The notes beneath the pieces were generated by a model. The model searched no databases. It was not told the origin of the DNA and was given only the letters and a program-made list of their open reading frames with translations. From the NCBI GenBank assembly GCA_964509765.1, contig CAZDYI010000126.1:1-8545 (forward strand): DNA of 8,545 nucleotides, written 5' to 3'. The stretch is from CAZDYI01 sp964509765. GTDB taxonomy: Bacteria; Pseudomonadota; Gammaproteobacteria; Tethybacterales; Tethybacteraceae. Shown here piece after piece: positions 1 through 6,222 of the stretch. Made by a program: the position numbers and the translations under genes. The number at the start of each line of letters is the position of its first letter. Position 1 is the first letter of the stretch.

Positions 1-1
1 G

Positions 2-865
2 CGCGAGGGAGCCGAGGACAGAATTTGCTGGGTGGACAGGCTCAAGGATGACGCCGTGTTCCACAACTGCCTGCTGGACGTCGACGAGCACTTCAGGAAG
101 TGCTTCCTTGACAACTTCTGCACGATCCTGGTTTCGGCGACACTTTTCTTCGACGGCGAGCACGAGCACGCGACCGAGCCGCTCGGCATGCAGGATGCAG
201 AGGCGAGGTCGTGGCAGGGGCACTTCGACTACGGCTCAAACTCTATGCTGTACCTTCCGGACGGCGTGCCCGATCCATCCGATGACCCGGACGGGTTTCT
301 CGAGCGGTGCGTGGAAGAGGCGGCCGAGCTCGTCAAGGCGAACGAGGGCAGGGCATTCGTTTTGTTCACGTCGAAGAAGAACCTGCTGGGCGGTGCGGCC
401 TTGATGAGAAGGAAACTCGGGAGCAAGTACACGGTCCTCACGCAGGACGGCCGGAGTCATGCCAACGAGCTCATGAGGAAGTTCCGGGAAAGCGACGGGC
501 GCTTCACGGCGCTGCTCGGGACGAGGACCTTCATGCAGGGCATCGACATCAAGGGCGACGCGCTCAGCCTAGTGGTGATCGACAAGATTCCCTTTCCAAG
601 TCCCGGCGAGCCGATCCAGGCCGCGCTCAAGGCGAAGCTCGGCAAGGGTTACTTCGGCTCAGTGAGCCTGCCGTCCGCGGCGCTCGCGCTCAAGCAGGCG
701 ATAGGCCGCCTGATCCGGAGCGAGACCGACAGGGGAGTCGTCGCGGTCTGCGACCCGCGGCTAGGCAGGCAGAGGTACGGACAGCAGATAATTGACACCC
801 TGCAGCCCATGCCCCTGACCTGCGAGCGCGAAGATGCCGTCGAGTTCCTGAGGAACATGCGGTGA
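2..865 (+). CDS. DinG/YoaA-type ATP-dependent helicase, C-terminal part (5' truncated by window edge)
   Basis: The open frame runs in from the left edge without a start, so only about 287 C-terminal residues are visible. They carry the second RecA-like domain of a superfamily 2, XPD/DinG-type DNA helicase: VSATL (motif III-like, nt 131-145), LFTS (motif IV region), GTRTFMQGIDIKG (motif V, near nt 518-556) followed by GDALSLVVIDKIPFPSPGEP, and QAIGRLIR (motif VI with arginine finger, nt 695-718). That combination is typical of DinG/YoaA, which unwind 5'-3' on DNA and act in repair or at stalled forks. The Walker A and B motifs and the iron-sulfur cysteines lie outside the window, so DinG and YoaA cannot be separated. 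The GTG at 32 is internal, not the real start, because the frame is open upstream and a core motif begins only about 30 codons later. The stop overlaps the tpiA start by 4 bp (GTGA). Confidence 0.88.
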   Translation, partial: REGAEDRICWVDRLKDDAVFHNCLLDVDEHFRKCFLDNFCTILVSATLFFDGEHEHATEPLGMQDAEARSWQGHFDYGSNSMLYLPDGVPDPSDDPDGFLERCVEEAAELVKANEGRAFVLFTSKKNLLGGAALMRRKLGSKYTVLTQDGRSHANELMRKFRESDGRFTALLGTRTFMQGIDIKGDALSLVVIDKIPFPSPGEPIQAALKAKLGKGYFGSVSLPSAALALKQAIGRLIRSETDRGVVAVCDPRLGRQRYGQQIIDTLQPMPLTCEREDAVEFLRNMR

Positions 866-1644
866 GCGACAAGCCCCTCGTCGTCGGCAACTGGAAGGCC
901 AACGGCTCCATCAAGGAGCTGGAGGCGTGGGCAAGTGAGTTCGTCCCAGCGAAGGGCGTGCATGCGGTTGTGTGCCCGCCGGCGCCGTACCTCGCGCGGG
1001 CGGCGGAGCTGCTCGGGGACAGGGCCGAGGTCGGCGCCCAGGACGTCTCCCGCCATCAGGGCGGGTCCAACACCGGCGAGACCTTCGCTGCGATGGCCTG
1101 CGACTGCGGGGCGCGGTGGGCTATAGTCGGGCACTCCGAGCGGCGCCAGAACGGCGAGGACGACATCGACGTCCGGCTGAAGCTCCTGAACGCGGCGGCC
1201 GGGGGCCTGCGCCCGATCCTGTGCGTAGGCGAGACGCTCGAGGAGCGCGAGGCGGGCAGTCTCGAGGAGGTGATCGGGCGCCAGGTCGACATGGCGCTCA
1301 CCCAGCGGCAGCTCAACCTGCCGATAACGCTGGCCTACGAGCCGGTCTGGGCGATCGGCACGGGCAAGGCCGCGACCGCGAAGCAGGCCGCGGACTCGTG
1401 CAAGCTCGCGGGCACGCTCGCGCAAAGGCGCCTCGGCGGTGCTAGAATCCCTGTGCTGTACGGCGGCAGCGTCAAGGCGGACAACGCGGCCGGCTTTGCC
1501 GGCAGGGACGGGATCGACGGCCTGCTCGTGGGCGGGGCGAGCCTCAAGGGCGAGTCCTTCTCCGCGATCTGCGCGGCGGTAGCGAAGTCCCGGCCCAAGG
1601 CCGGAGCGAAGCCCAAGAGCAAGCCCCGTCGCAGCAAGCGGTAG
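862..1644 (+). CDS. tpiA: Triosephosphate isomerase with a basic C-terminal tail
   Basis: This 260-residue cytosolic enzyme interconverts dihydroxyacetone phosphate and glyceraldehyde 3-phosphate in glycolysis and gluconeogenesis. Visible catalytic features are GNWKANG with Asn10 and Lys12, VGHSERR with the electrophilic His91, AYEPVWAIGTG with the general base Glu160 and the start of flexible loop 6, and the phosphate-binding YGGSV (200-204) and LLVGGASL (221-228). The start is GTG at 862 in the GTGA overlap with the helicase gene; a good ribosome binding site, GAGGAA at 850-855, lies 6 bp upstream, and the protein then begins as the family does. The last 20 or so residues (about 241-260) form a Lys/Arg/Pro-rich extension beyond the normal C-terminus of the barrel. 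The stop TAG touches the ATG of secG, indicating coupled expression. Identification is firm; the role of the tail is unknown. Confidence 0.97.
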   Translation: MSDKPLVVGNWKANGSIKELEAWASEFVPAKGVHAVVCPPAPYLARAAELLGDRAEVGAQDVSRHQGGSNTGETFAAMACDCGARWAIVGHSERRQNGEDDIDVRLKLLNAAAGGLRPILCVGETLEEREAGSLEEVIGRQVDMALTQRQLNLPITLAYEPVWAIGTGKAATAKQAADSCKLAGTLAQRRLGGARIPVLYGGSVKADNAAGFAGRDGIDGLLVGGASLKGESFSAICAAVAKSRPKAGAKPKSKPRRSKR

Positions 1645-1995
1645 ATGTACACAGCGCTACTAGTCATAAACGTCGTCACGGCGGTCACCATGGTTGCGGT
1701 GATCCTGCTGCAGCACGGCCGCGGCGCCGACATGGGCGCGTCGTTCGGCCGCGGCGCGCAGGGCTCGCTCGTAGGGATAACCGGCGCGTCCAACCTGCTG
1801 AGCAGGTCGACGTCGGTCCTCGCCGTTGTCTTCTTCGCATCGGCGCTCGCTCTCGGCGTGATCTCCCAGTCCGACGAGAGCGACGAGCTGATCGAGACCC
1901 TTTCGCAGCCGCAGGAGGCCTCCGCCGAGCTGCCCGCCGCGGGCGGGGACTCAGGCGCGGGCGAGGTCCCGGCCGCGCCGGTTGAGGACTACTGA
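1645..1995 (+). CDS. secG: Protein-export membrane protein SecG
   Basis: This 116-residue inner-membrane protein is the SecG subunit of the SecYEG translocon and assists SecA-driven protein export. Two hydrophobic segments are visible (about residues 3-22 and 55-74), joined by the family's conserved cytosolic loop: LLQHGRGADMGASFG (21-35), with further conserved positions GASNLLSRST at 47-56. After the second segment comes a low-complexity acidic tail of about 40 residues rich in Glu, Asp, Ala and Pro, which is usual in length and poorly conserved in the family. The start ATG directly follows the tpiA stop (TAG then ATG). No strong ribosome binding site is visible, so translation probably depends on ribosomes finishing tpiA. 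The order tpiA-secG-tRNA-Leu is conserved in many beta- and gammaproteobacteria. Confidence 0.96.
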   Translation: MYTALLVINVVTAVTMVAVILLQHGRGADMGASFGRGAQGSLVGITGASNLLSRSTSVLAVVFFASALALGVISQSDESDELIETLSQPQEASAELPAAGGDSGAGEVPAAPVEDY

Positions 1996-2027
1996 TGCTT
2001 GCGCAGGGCGGTTGACGGTTTTTCGGC

Positions 2028-2114
2028 GCCGATGTGGTGGAATTGGTAGACACGCTGTCTTGAGGGGGCAGTGAGGGTTACCTCGTGCCAGTTCGAGTCT
2101 GGCCATCGGCACCA
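2028..2114 (+). tRNA. tRNA-Leu, anticodon GAG
   Basis: This is a complete class II tRNA of 87 nt including an encoded CCA. The acceptor stem GCCGATG (2028-2034) pairs with CATCGGC (2104-2110), followed by discriminator A2111, characteristic of leucine tRNAs, and CCA at 2112-2114. The anticodon stem CTGTC (2055-2059) pairs with GGCAG (2067-2071), including one G-U pair, around the loop TTGAGGG, giving anticodon GAG at 2062-2064, which reads CUC and CUU. The long variable arm is a GAGG/CCTC stem (2073-2076 with 2081-2084). The T stem GCCAG/CTGGC (2087-2091 with 2099-2103) encloses TTCGAGT. It lies 32 bp after secG with no visible terminator or convincing promoter of its own, so it is probably cut out of a longer secG transcript that may run on into nuoA. 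Confidence 0.97.
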
Positions 2115-2192
2115 CCTTCCCGCACCGGGGGCTGCGGATAGAATCAAGACCTTGATGGAAACTTCCGCGCGCAGGCCCGCGGGGCGCGACGC
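2115..2192 (+). promoter_or_regulatory. tRNA-nuoA spacer with -10-like hexamer, palindrome and GC-rich leader
   Basis: The 78 bp between the tRNA and nuoA form the only sizeable gap in the window. Seen in it are a 5-bp inverted repeat CCGCA/TGCGG (2120-2124 and 2133-2137) with no T-run, so it is not a convincing terminator; a -10-like TAGAAT at 2139-2144 without a good -35 partner; a perfect palindrome ATCAAG-AC-CTTGAT at 2143-2156; and CGCGC/GCGCG (2166-2170 and 2184-2188), able to form a hairpin over the weak GGGGCG ribosome binding site of nuoA. It could hold a nuo promoter and operator, but this is inferred from motifs only. Confidence 0.35.
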
Positions 2193-2549
2193 ATGCTGAA
2201 CGAGTACCTCCCGATCCTGCTGTTCACCGGGGTGGCGCTCGCCATCGGCGTGCTCCCGATCGGGCTCGGCATGGTCCTCGGGCCGCGCAGGCCCGACCCG
2301 CAGAAGAACTCGCCCTACGAGTGCGGCTTCGAGGCATTCGAGGACGCGAGGATGAAGTTCGACGTCCGCTACTACCTCGTCGCGATCCTGTTCATCCTCT
2401 TCGACCTCGAGATCGTCTTTTTGTTCCCGTGGGCGGTCGCCCTCGGCGGCATAGGCCTGCTCGGGTTCTGGTCGATGATGTTCTTTTTGTTCGTCCTCGT
2501 GGTCGGCTTCGTCTACGAGTGGCGCAAGGGGGCCCTGCAATGGGAGTGA
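2193..2549 (+). CDS. nuoA: NADH-quinone oxidoreductase subunit A
   Basis: This 118-residue membrane subunit belongs to complex I, which moves electrons from NADH to quinone and pumps protons across the inner membrane. NuoA (ND3 family) lies next to the quinone site. Three transmembrane helices are visible, at about residues 6-29, 60-82 and 87-108. The conserved loop between helices 1 and 2 is intact (SPYECGFEAF at 40-49, with Cys44), as is FDLEIVFLFPWA (70-81) with the acidic residues Asp71 and Glu73 inside helix 2. The ATG at 2193 is preceded by GGGGCG at 2181-2186, a modest ribosome binding site inside GC-rich sequence that could fold. Its 3' end overlaps the nuoB start by 10 bp. Full length for the family. 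Confidence 0.97.
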   Translation: MLNEYLPILLFTGVALAIGVLPIGLGMVLGPRRPDPQKNSPYECGFEAFEDARMKFDVRYYLVAILFILFDLEIVFLFPWAVALGGIGLLGFWSMMFFLFVLVVGFVYEWRKGALQWE

Positions 2550-3058
2550 TCCGCCACGTCGACCACCCGCCGCCGCCGGTCGACCTGCCCGAGCTCCAGG
2601 AGGAGGGCTTCGTCACGACCTCGGTCGACAAGCTGATGAACTGGGCGCGGACCGGCTCGCTGTGGCCGATGTCGTTCGGCCTCGCATGCTGCGCTGTCGA
2701 AATGATGCACGCCGGCGCATCGCGCTACGACCTCGACCGCTTCGGCGTCGTGTTCCGCCCGAGCCCGCGGCAGTCCGACGTCATGATCGTCGCCGGCACG
2801 CTGTGCAACAAGATGGCGCCGGCGCTGCGCAAGGTCTACGACCAGATGAGCGAGCCGCGCTGGGTGATCTCGATGGGGTCCTGCGCGAACGGCGGCGGCT
2901 ACTACCACTACTCGTACTCGGTGGTGCGGGGCTGCGACCGGATCGTTCCGGTGGACGTCTACGTGCCGGGCTGCCCGCCGACCGCCGAGGCCTTGCTCTA
3001 CGGGATCATCCAGCTGCAGAAGAAGATAAGGCGCACGAGCACCATCTCACGCCCGTAG
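2540..3058 (+). CDS. nuoB: NADH-quinone oxidoreductase subunit B (N2 cluster subunit)
   Basis: This 172-residue peripheral subunit carries the terminal [4Fe-4S] cluster N2, which passes electrons to quinone. All four expected cysteines are visible: the tandem pair Cys50-Cys51 in GLACCAVEMM, Cys115 in SMGSCANGGG, and Cys145 in YVPGCPPTAEAL. The core closely matches beta- and gammaproteobacterial NuoB. The ATG at 2540 is preferred because AAGGGGG (2526-2532) lies 7 bp upstream; an in-frame GTG at 2546 would give a GTGA overlap with nuoA but has no well-placed ribosome binding site. The N-terminal 20 residues include a run of prolines (10-13) and are the least conserved part. The next gene downstream is a membrane protein unrelated to complex I, not nuoC. 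Confidence 0.97.
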   Translation: MGVIRHVDHPPPPVDLPELQEEGFVTTSVDKLMNWARTGSLWPMSFGLACCAVEMMHAGASRYDLDRFGVVFRPSPRQSDVMIVAGTLCNKMAPALRKVYDQMSEPRWVISMGSCANGGGYYHYSYSVVRGCDRIVPVDVYVPGCPPTAEALLYGIIQLQKKIRRTSTISRP

Positions 3059-3074
3059 CCGGCGGGGGCGCCGG
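3059..3074 (+). promoter_or_regulatory. GC-only hairpin between nuoB stop and the GT-C gene start
   Basis: Starting on the base after the nuoB stop, CCGGCG (3059-3064) and CGCCGG (3069-3074) are perfect inverted repeats around a GGGG loop. The hairpin ends 2 bp before the ATG at 3077, and the G-rich loop is the only plausible ribosome binding site. There is no T-run, so it is not a classical terminator. A ribosome terminating on nuoB would melt it, which would couple translation of the two genes; that is inference. In DNA this GC-rich, a 6-bp stem can also arise by chance. Confidence 0.4.
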
Positions 3075-3076
3075 TC

Positions 3077-5557
3077 ATGGCCTCAAGGAAGGGACGCAAG
3101 TCCAAGGGCAGCGCCCGGAAGGCCGCGCGCAAGGCCGACCGGACCGCGCGCCAGGCCGCGGCCGCCAGCGCGGGGGAGGCCCGGCGGCAGGAGGAGGCGC
3201 TCCCGGACGAAGAGGAGGAACTCGAGGCTGCGCCCGAGCCTGCAGTCCCCGAATCTGCCGAGCGCGACCCGTTCCTGCTCGACGCCGCCACCAAGCCGGT
3301 AACGGTCAGGAACCTCAAGGCCGCGGCCCTGCGGCCGCTGACCGCGCGGCGCTTCGCCTGGTCCGAGGAGATCGGGCCGATGTTCGCCGTGTTCGCGTTC
3401 GCGATCATGCTCTACGGCATGACGACCCCGCGGCACGTCACCCTCGAGGACGACGGCCTGTTTTTGATGCTCCTGCACCACTTCGGGGTGGGGCACCCGC
3501 CGGGCTACCCGCTGTACACCCTGCTCGGGACGCCGTTCTACTACCTGATGCCGGACTTCTTCCCGCCTGCGTTCCGCGGCCACATGTTCTCGGGCTTCAT
3601 GGGCGCGCTCGCCTGCGTCGCGGTCTACGCGATCGTCTCGATGCTCGTGCGCAGCCGCGTCTGCGCGCTCGCCGCCGGGATCGCCTACGCTGCGTCGGAG
3701 GCGTTCTGGTCGCAGGCGATCATCGCCGAGGTCTACGCGCTCAACGCGGCGATGTACTTCATCGTCATGGCGATGTGCGTGCGCTTCGCCGAGAGCGACG
3801 TCGGCGAGAGGAGGGGCTTCCACCTGTTCCTGTACTGCCTGATCGCGCTCACCTACGGGCTGGCGCTGTCGAACCACTGGCCGCTGATGGGGCTCGGCAG
3901 CATCGGCCTGACGATGCTCGTGATCTCGCAGTGGCGCAGGCTCGTGAGCCCGCGCTACCTGCCGCTCGGCGGCCTGTTCCTCGCGGTCGGGCTGCTCCCG
4001 TACGCCTACATGACGTTCCGCTCGCACTCGGAGACCGCGATCAACTTCTACGGTCCGATCGAGGACCTTAAGGCGCTGTGGTTCTACGTCACCCGCTCGG
4101 GCTACTCCGGCGTCGACAACCAGGAGGGAGTCGGCCTGCCCGAGAAGGTCGAGTTCGCCCTGTTCCTCGGAAACCAGCTCCAGCGCCAGATCACGGCCGC
4201 GGGCCTCGCCGTTGCCGCGGTCGGCTTCGTCGCGATGCTGCGCTCGTCGGTCCACTCGTGGATGGCGGTCTCGCTCGCGGTCGCGTGGTTCATGTCCGGC
4301 CCGCTGATGGTGATCATCATCGACTTCCAGACCGAGTTCATCTGGTTCTCTGCGTTCCGGGTCTACCACCTTCTCTGCTACGGGATAACGGTGATCTGGT
4401 TCGGCTACGGGCTCGCGTTCATCGGCTCGTGGCTCGCGCGCAGGTGGGAGCGGCTGCGGCTCGCTCAGGCGACCGTCGCGCTCGGCGGGCTCGCCGTGGT
4501 CGCGCTGAGCGTTTCGGTGCACTGGGGGCAGAACGACCGCAGCGGCTACACCTACGCGCACGACCTGGCGCTGTTCAAGCTCAGCCAGGTCGAGCCCAAC
4601 GGCAAGCTGTTCACCTTCGACGACCTCGACCTCCCGGTCGGCTACCTCAACCTCGTCGAGGGCGTGCGCCCCGACGTCGAGGTCTTCAACGACCAGGGGC
4701 TCGTTTTCGGCCGGCGGATCTACTCGCCGTTCACGCCCGACGACCGCAAGGCGATCGTGATCAAGGACTACATCGACGAACAGCTGCCGACGCCGGTCTT
4801 CTACCACCCGTTCCGCACCAAGCTGTTCAAGAACTCGGTGCACGGCTCGGACTTCCTCGGCTTCTGGCGGCGGGTCAACCAGGACGGCAACGAGGACCGC
4901 ATCATCCTCAGCGACGCGCTGTTCTACTGGCTGCAGGACGGCGTCGAGGACCTGGACACGATAGTCGACCGCTGGACCCGCCAGCAGGCCCGCGGGATCG
5001 TCGCGACGCTCATCCAGGCGATCATCCAGGCGCAGCAGCACGGCTACGAGCTTTCCCCGCAGTGGCAGGGCCTGATCGACCGGGCCTACGAGAAGAACGA
5101 GCTCGTGCACCTGTTCGTGCTGTGGAACAGGGTGTTCTCCCACGAGGTCGGCCGCGAGGAGGCTGTCTCCGAGCTCGAGTGGATCAGCGGGGTGTTCGAC
5201 AACCGCTCGGACTACATCTTCGACAACTCGAACCTCAGCGACCTCGTCGTCCTGCGGTCGTTCATGATGTGCAGCCATCCCGACCTGGTCGACGGCGACC
5301 TCGACGTCGCGTTCGAGCGCTCGATGACGGAGGCTCTCGACTACGAGTTCAAGTTCGCGACCTTCCGCTTCCTCGGCGACTTCTACCGCACGCGCGGCAT
5401 GCACGACGTCGCGCTCGACATGCTCTCGGAGCGCTTCCCGAGCCTGTCGACCGCCGAGCTCGAGTTCCGCAACTACCACGAGCTCCTGCGGCGCGAGCGC
5501 GAGGTCGGCAGGCTCATAGAGCAGGTGGTAGAATGCGCGCCGGAGGCCGCGTCATGA
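3077..5557 (+). CDS. DUF2723/TMEM260-like GT-C family membrane protein (putative glycosyltransferase)
   Basis: This 826-residue protein is the unexpected gene of the operon. A charged N-terminus (Lys/Arg-rich 1-39, then Glu/Pro-rich 42-65) precedes a membrane domain of roughly 10-12 helices between residues 100 and 481, then about 345 soluble residues. Recognisable DUF2723 features are an acidic LEDDG (123-127) after the first helix, HPPGYPLY (140-147), AEVYALNA (217-224), LSNHWP (264-269), and after the last helix the family-like pattern FDDLDLPVGYL with GVRPDVEVFN (514-538). GT-C enzymes use lipid-linked sugars and often place a catalytic acid in the first outer loop, so Glu124, Asp125 or Asp126 is a candidate. 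Human TMEM260 in this family is reported as a protein O-mannosyltransferase; sugar and acceptor here are unknown. The C-terminal part (about 630-826) looks helical and possibly repeat-like. The stop overlaps nuoC as ATGA. Family assignment is fairly sure, function inferred. Confidence 0.82.
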   Translation: MASRKGRKSKGSARKAARKADRTARQAAAASAGEARRQEEALPDEEEELEAAPEPAVPESAERDPFLLDAATKPVTVRNLKAAALRPLTARRFAWSEEIGPMFAVFAFAIMLYGMTTPRHVTLEDDGLFLMLLHHFGVGHPPGYPLYTLLGTPFYYLMPDFFPPAFRGHMFSGFMGALACVAVYAIVSMLVRSRVCALAAGIAYAASEAFWSQAIIAEVYALNAAMYFIVMAMCVRFAESDVGERRGFHLFLYCLIALTYGLALSNHWPLMGLGSIGLTMLVISQWRRLVSPRYLPLGGLFLAVGLLPYAYMTFRSHSETAINFYGPIEDLKALWFYVTRSGYSGVDNQEGVGLPEKVEFALFLGNQLQRQITAAGLAVAAVGFVAMLRSSVHSWMAVSLAVAWFMSGPLMVIIIDFQTEFIWFSAFRVYHLLCYGITVIWFGYGLAFIGSWLARRWERLRLAQATVALGGLAVVALSVSVHWGQNDRSGYTYAHDLALFKLSQVEPNGKLFTFDDLDLPVGYLNLVEGVRPDVEVFNDQGLVFGRRIYSPFTPDDRKAIVIKDYIDEQLPTPVFYHPFRTKLFKNSVHGSDFLGFWRRVNQDGNEDRIILSDALFYWLQDGVEDLDTIVDRWTRQQARGIVATLIQAIIQAQQHGYELSPQWQGLIDRAYEKNELVHLFVLWNRVFSHEVGREEAVSELEWISGVFDNRSDYIFDNSNLSDLVVLRSFMMCSHPDLVDGDLDVAFERSMTEALDYEFKFATFRFLGDFYRTRGMHDVALDMLSERFPSLSTAELEFRNYHELLRREREVGRLIEQVVECAPEAAS

Positions 5558-6213
5558 AGAGGATACCCGCCCCGGACATGGCGGCGCTCCAGGAGGGGCT
5601 CAAGTCGAGGTACGCCGAGCGCGAGGGCTTCAGCCTGAAGTCCGCCTGCGGCGAGCTCACCCTGCGCGTCCCGGTGGCCGAGTACGTCGCGACGATGGCC
5701 GAGCTGCGCGACGGCGAGGCGTTTGGCTTCGACCAGCTCGTCGACCTTTGCGGGATCGACTACTCGGAGTACGGCTCGGGCCACAGCAGCCTGTTCACCA
5801 AGGACGCGATGCGCTCCGACGAGCGCGTCCCGCACGACCAGCTCACGGTCTCGCGCTTCGCGGTCGTCTGCCACCTCTTGTCGACGGAGCTCAACCACCG
5901 CCTGCGCGTGCGCGTCTTCCTCGAGTCCGGCAAGGTCACTCTGTGCCCGACGCTCACCGGGGTCTGGCAGGGCGCGGACTGGTACGAGCGCGAGGCCTTC
6001 GACCTGTACGGGATAGTCTTCGAGGGCCATCCCGACCTGCGGCGGCTGCTGACCGACTACGGCTTCATAGGCCATCCCTTCCGCAAGGACTTCCCGATCT
6101 ACGGCAAGGTCGAGATGCGCTACGACCCCGACAGGGGCAGGGTGGTCTACCAGCCTGTGACCATCGACCCGCGCGAGGTCGTCCCGAAGATCCGCCGCAA
6201 GCACCAGGCCTGA
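5554..6213 (+). CDS. nuoC: NADH-quinone oxidoreductase subunit C
   Basis: This 219-residue peripheral subunit of complex I (30 kDa subunit family) packs against NuoD and NuoB in the connecting arm and has no redox cofactor. The family signature is clear: ADWYEREAFDLYGI (141-154), then FEGHPDLRRLLTDYGF (156-171) and HPFRKDFP (174-181). The ATG at 5554 overlaps the stop of the GT-C gene as ATGA, with a strong ribosome binding site GGAGG at 5542-5546, 7 bp upstream. The reading frame is open far upstream, but that part is out-of-frame GT-C sequence without NuoC similarity. NuoC and NuoD are separate proteins here, unlike the fused NuoCD of Escherichia coli. A 9-bp gap leads to nuoD. Confidence 0.97.
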   Translation: MKRIPAPDMAALQEGLKSRYAEREGFSLKSACGELTLRVPVAEYVATMAELRDGEAFGFDQLVDLCGIDYSEYGSGHSSLFTKDAMRSDERVPHDQLTVSRFAVVCHLLSTELNHRLRVRVFLESGKVTLCPTLTGVWQGADWYEREAFDLYGIVFEGHPDLRRLLTDYGFIGHPFRKDFPIYGKVEMRYDPDRGRVVYQPVTIDPREVVPKIRRKHQA

Positions 6214-6222
6214 GGGACGGGG

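Noticed and set aside
32..34. GTG at 32 as the start of a short complete helicase-like gene
   Set aside because: The frame is open to the window edge, and a core helicase motif appears only 33 codons after this GTG, with the whole ATP-binding half missing, so the gene must begin upstream.
2001..2027. Run of five T at 2019-2023 after secG as a terminator
   Set aside because: No stem of useful length precedes the T-run, and conserved synteny favours read-through into the tRNA.
2012..2040. TTGACG at 2012-2017 as the -35 of a tRNA promoter
   Set aside because: The matching -10 position falls inside the tRNA (TGGTGG near 2035) and does not resemble a -10.
2546..2549. GTG at 2546 as the nuoB start, giving a GTGA overlap like tpiA and nuoE
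   Set aside because: Its nearest G-rich stretch is too close to the codon, while the ATG at 2540 has AAGGGGG at ideal spacing. It remains possible and changes only two residues.
2662..4071. Long plus-strand open frames overlapping nuoB, the GT-C gene, nuoC and nuoD in other frames (also 4078-5553 and 5748-7421)
   Set aside because: They give Arg/Pro/Ala/Gly-rich low-complexity products and are off-frame shadows of well-identified genes. The 4078 frame becomes meaningful only at the nuoC start at 5554.
3083..5479. A 798-codon open frame on the minus strand opposite the GT-C gene
   Set aside because: Its product is a monotonous Arg/Glu/Asp/Val/Leu-rich sequence with no domain, as expected when GC-rich codons are read in antisense. 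The plus-strand frame has clear membrane helices and family motifs.
5529..5534. TAGAAT just upstream of nuoC, and another at 1443-1448 inside tpiA, as internal promoters
   Set aside because: Both resemble a -10 hexamer, but the correctly spaced upstream sequences (such as TCGGCA at 5505-5510, 4 of 6 matches) are poor -35 elements and both lie within coding sequence.
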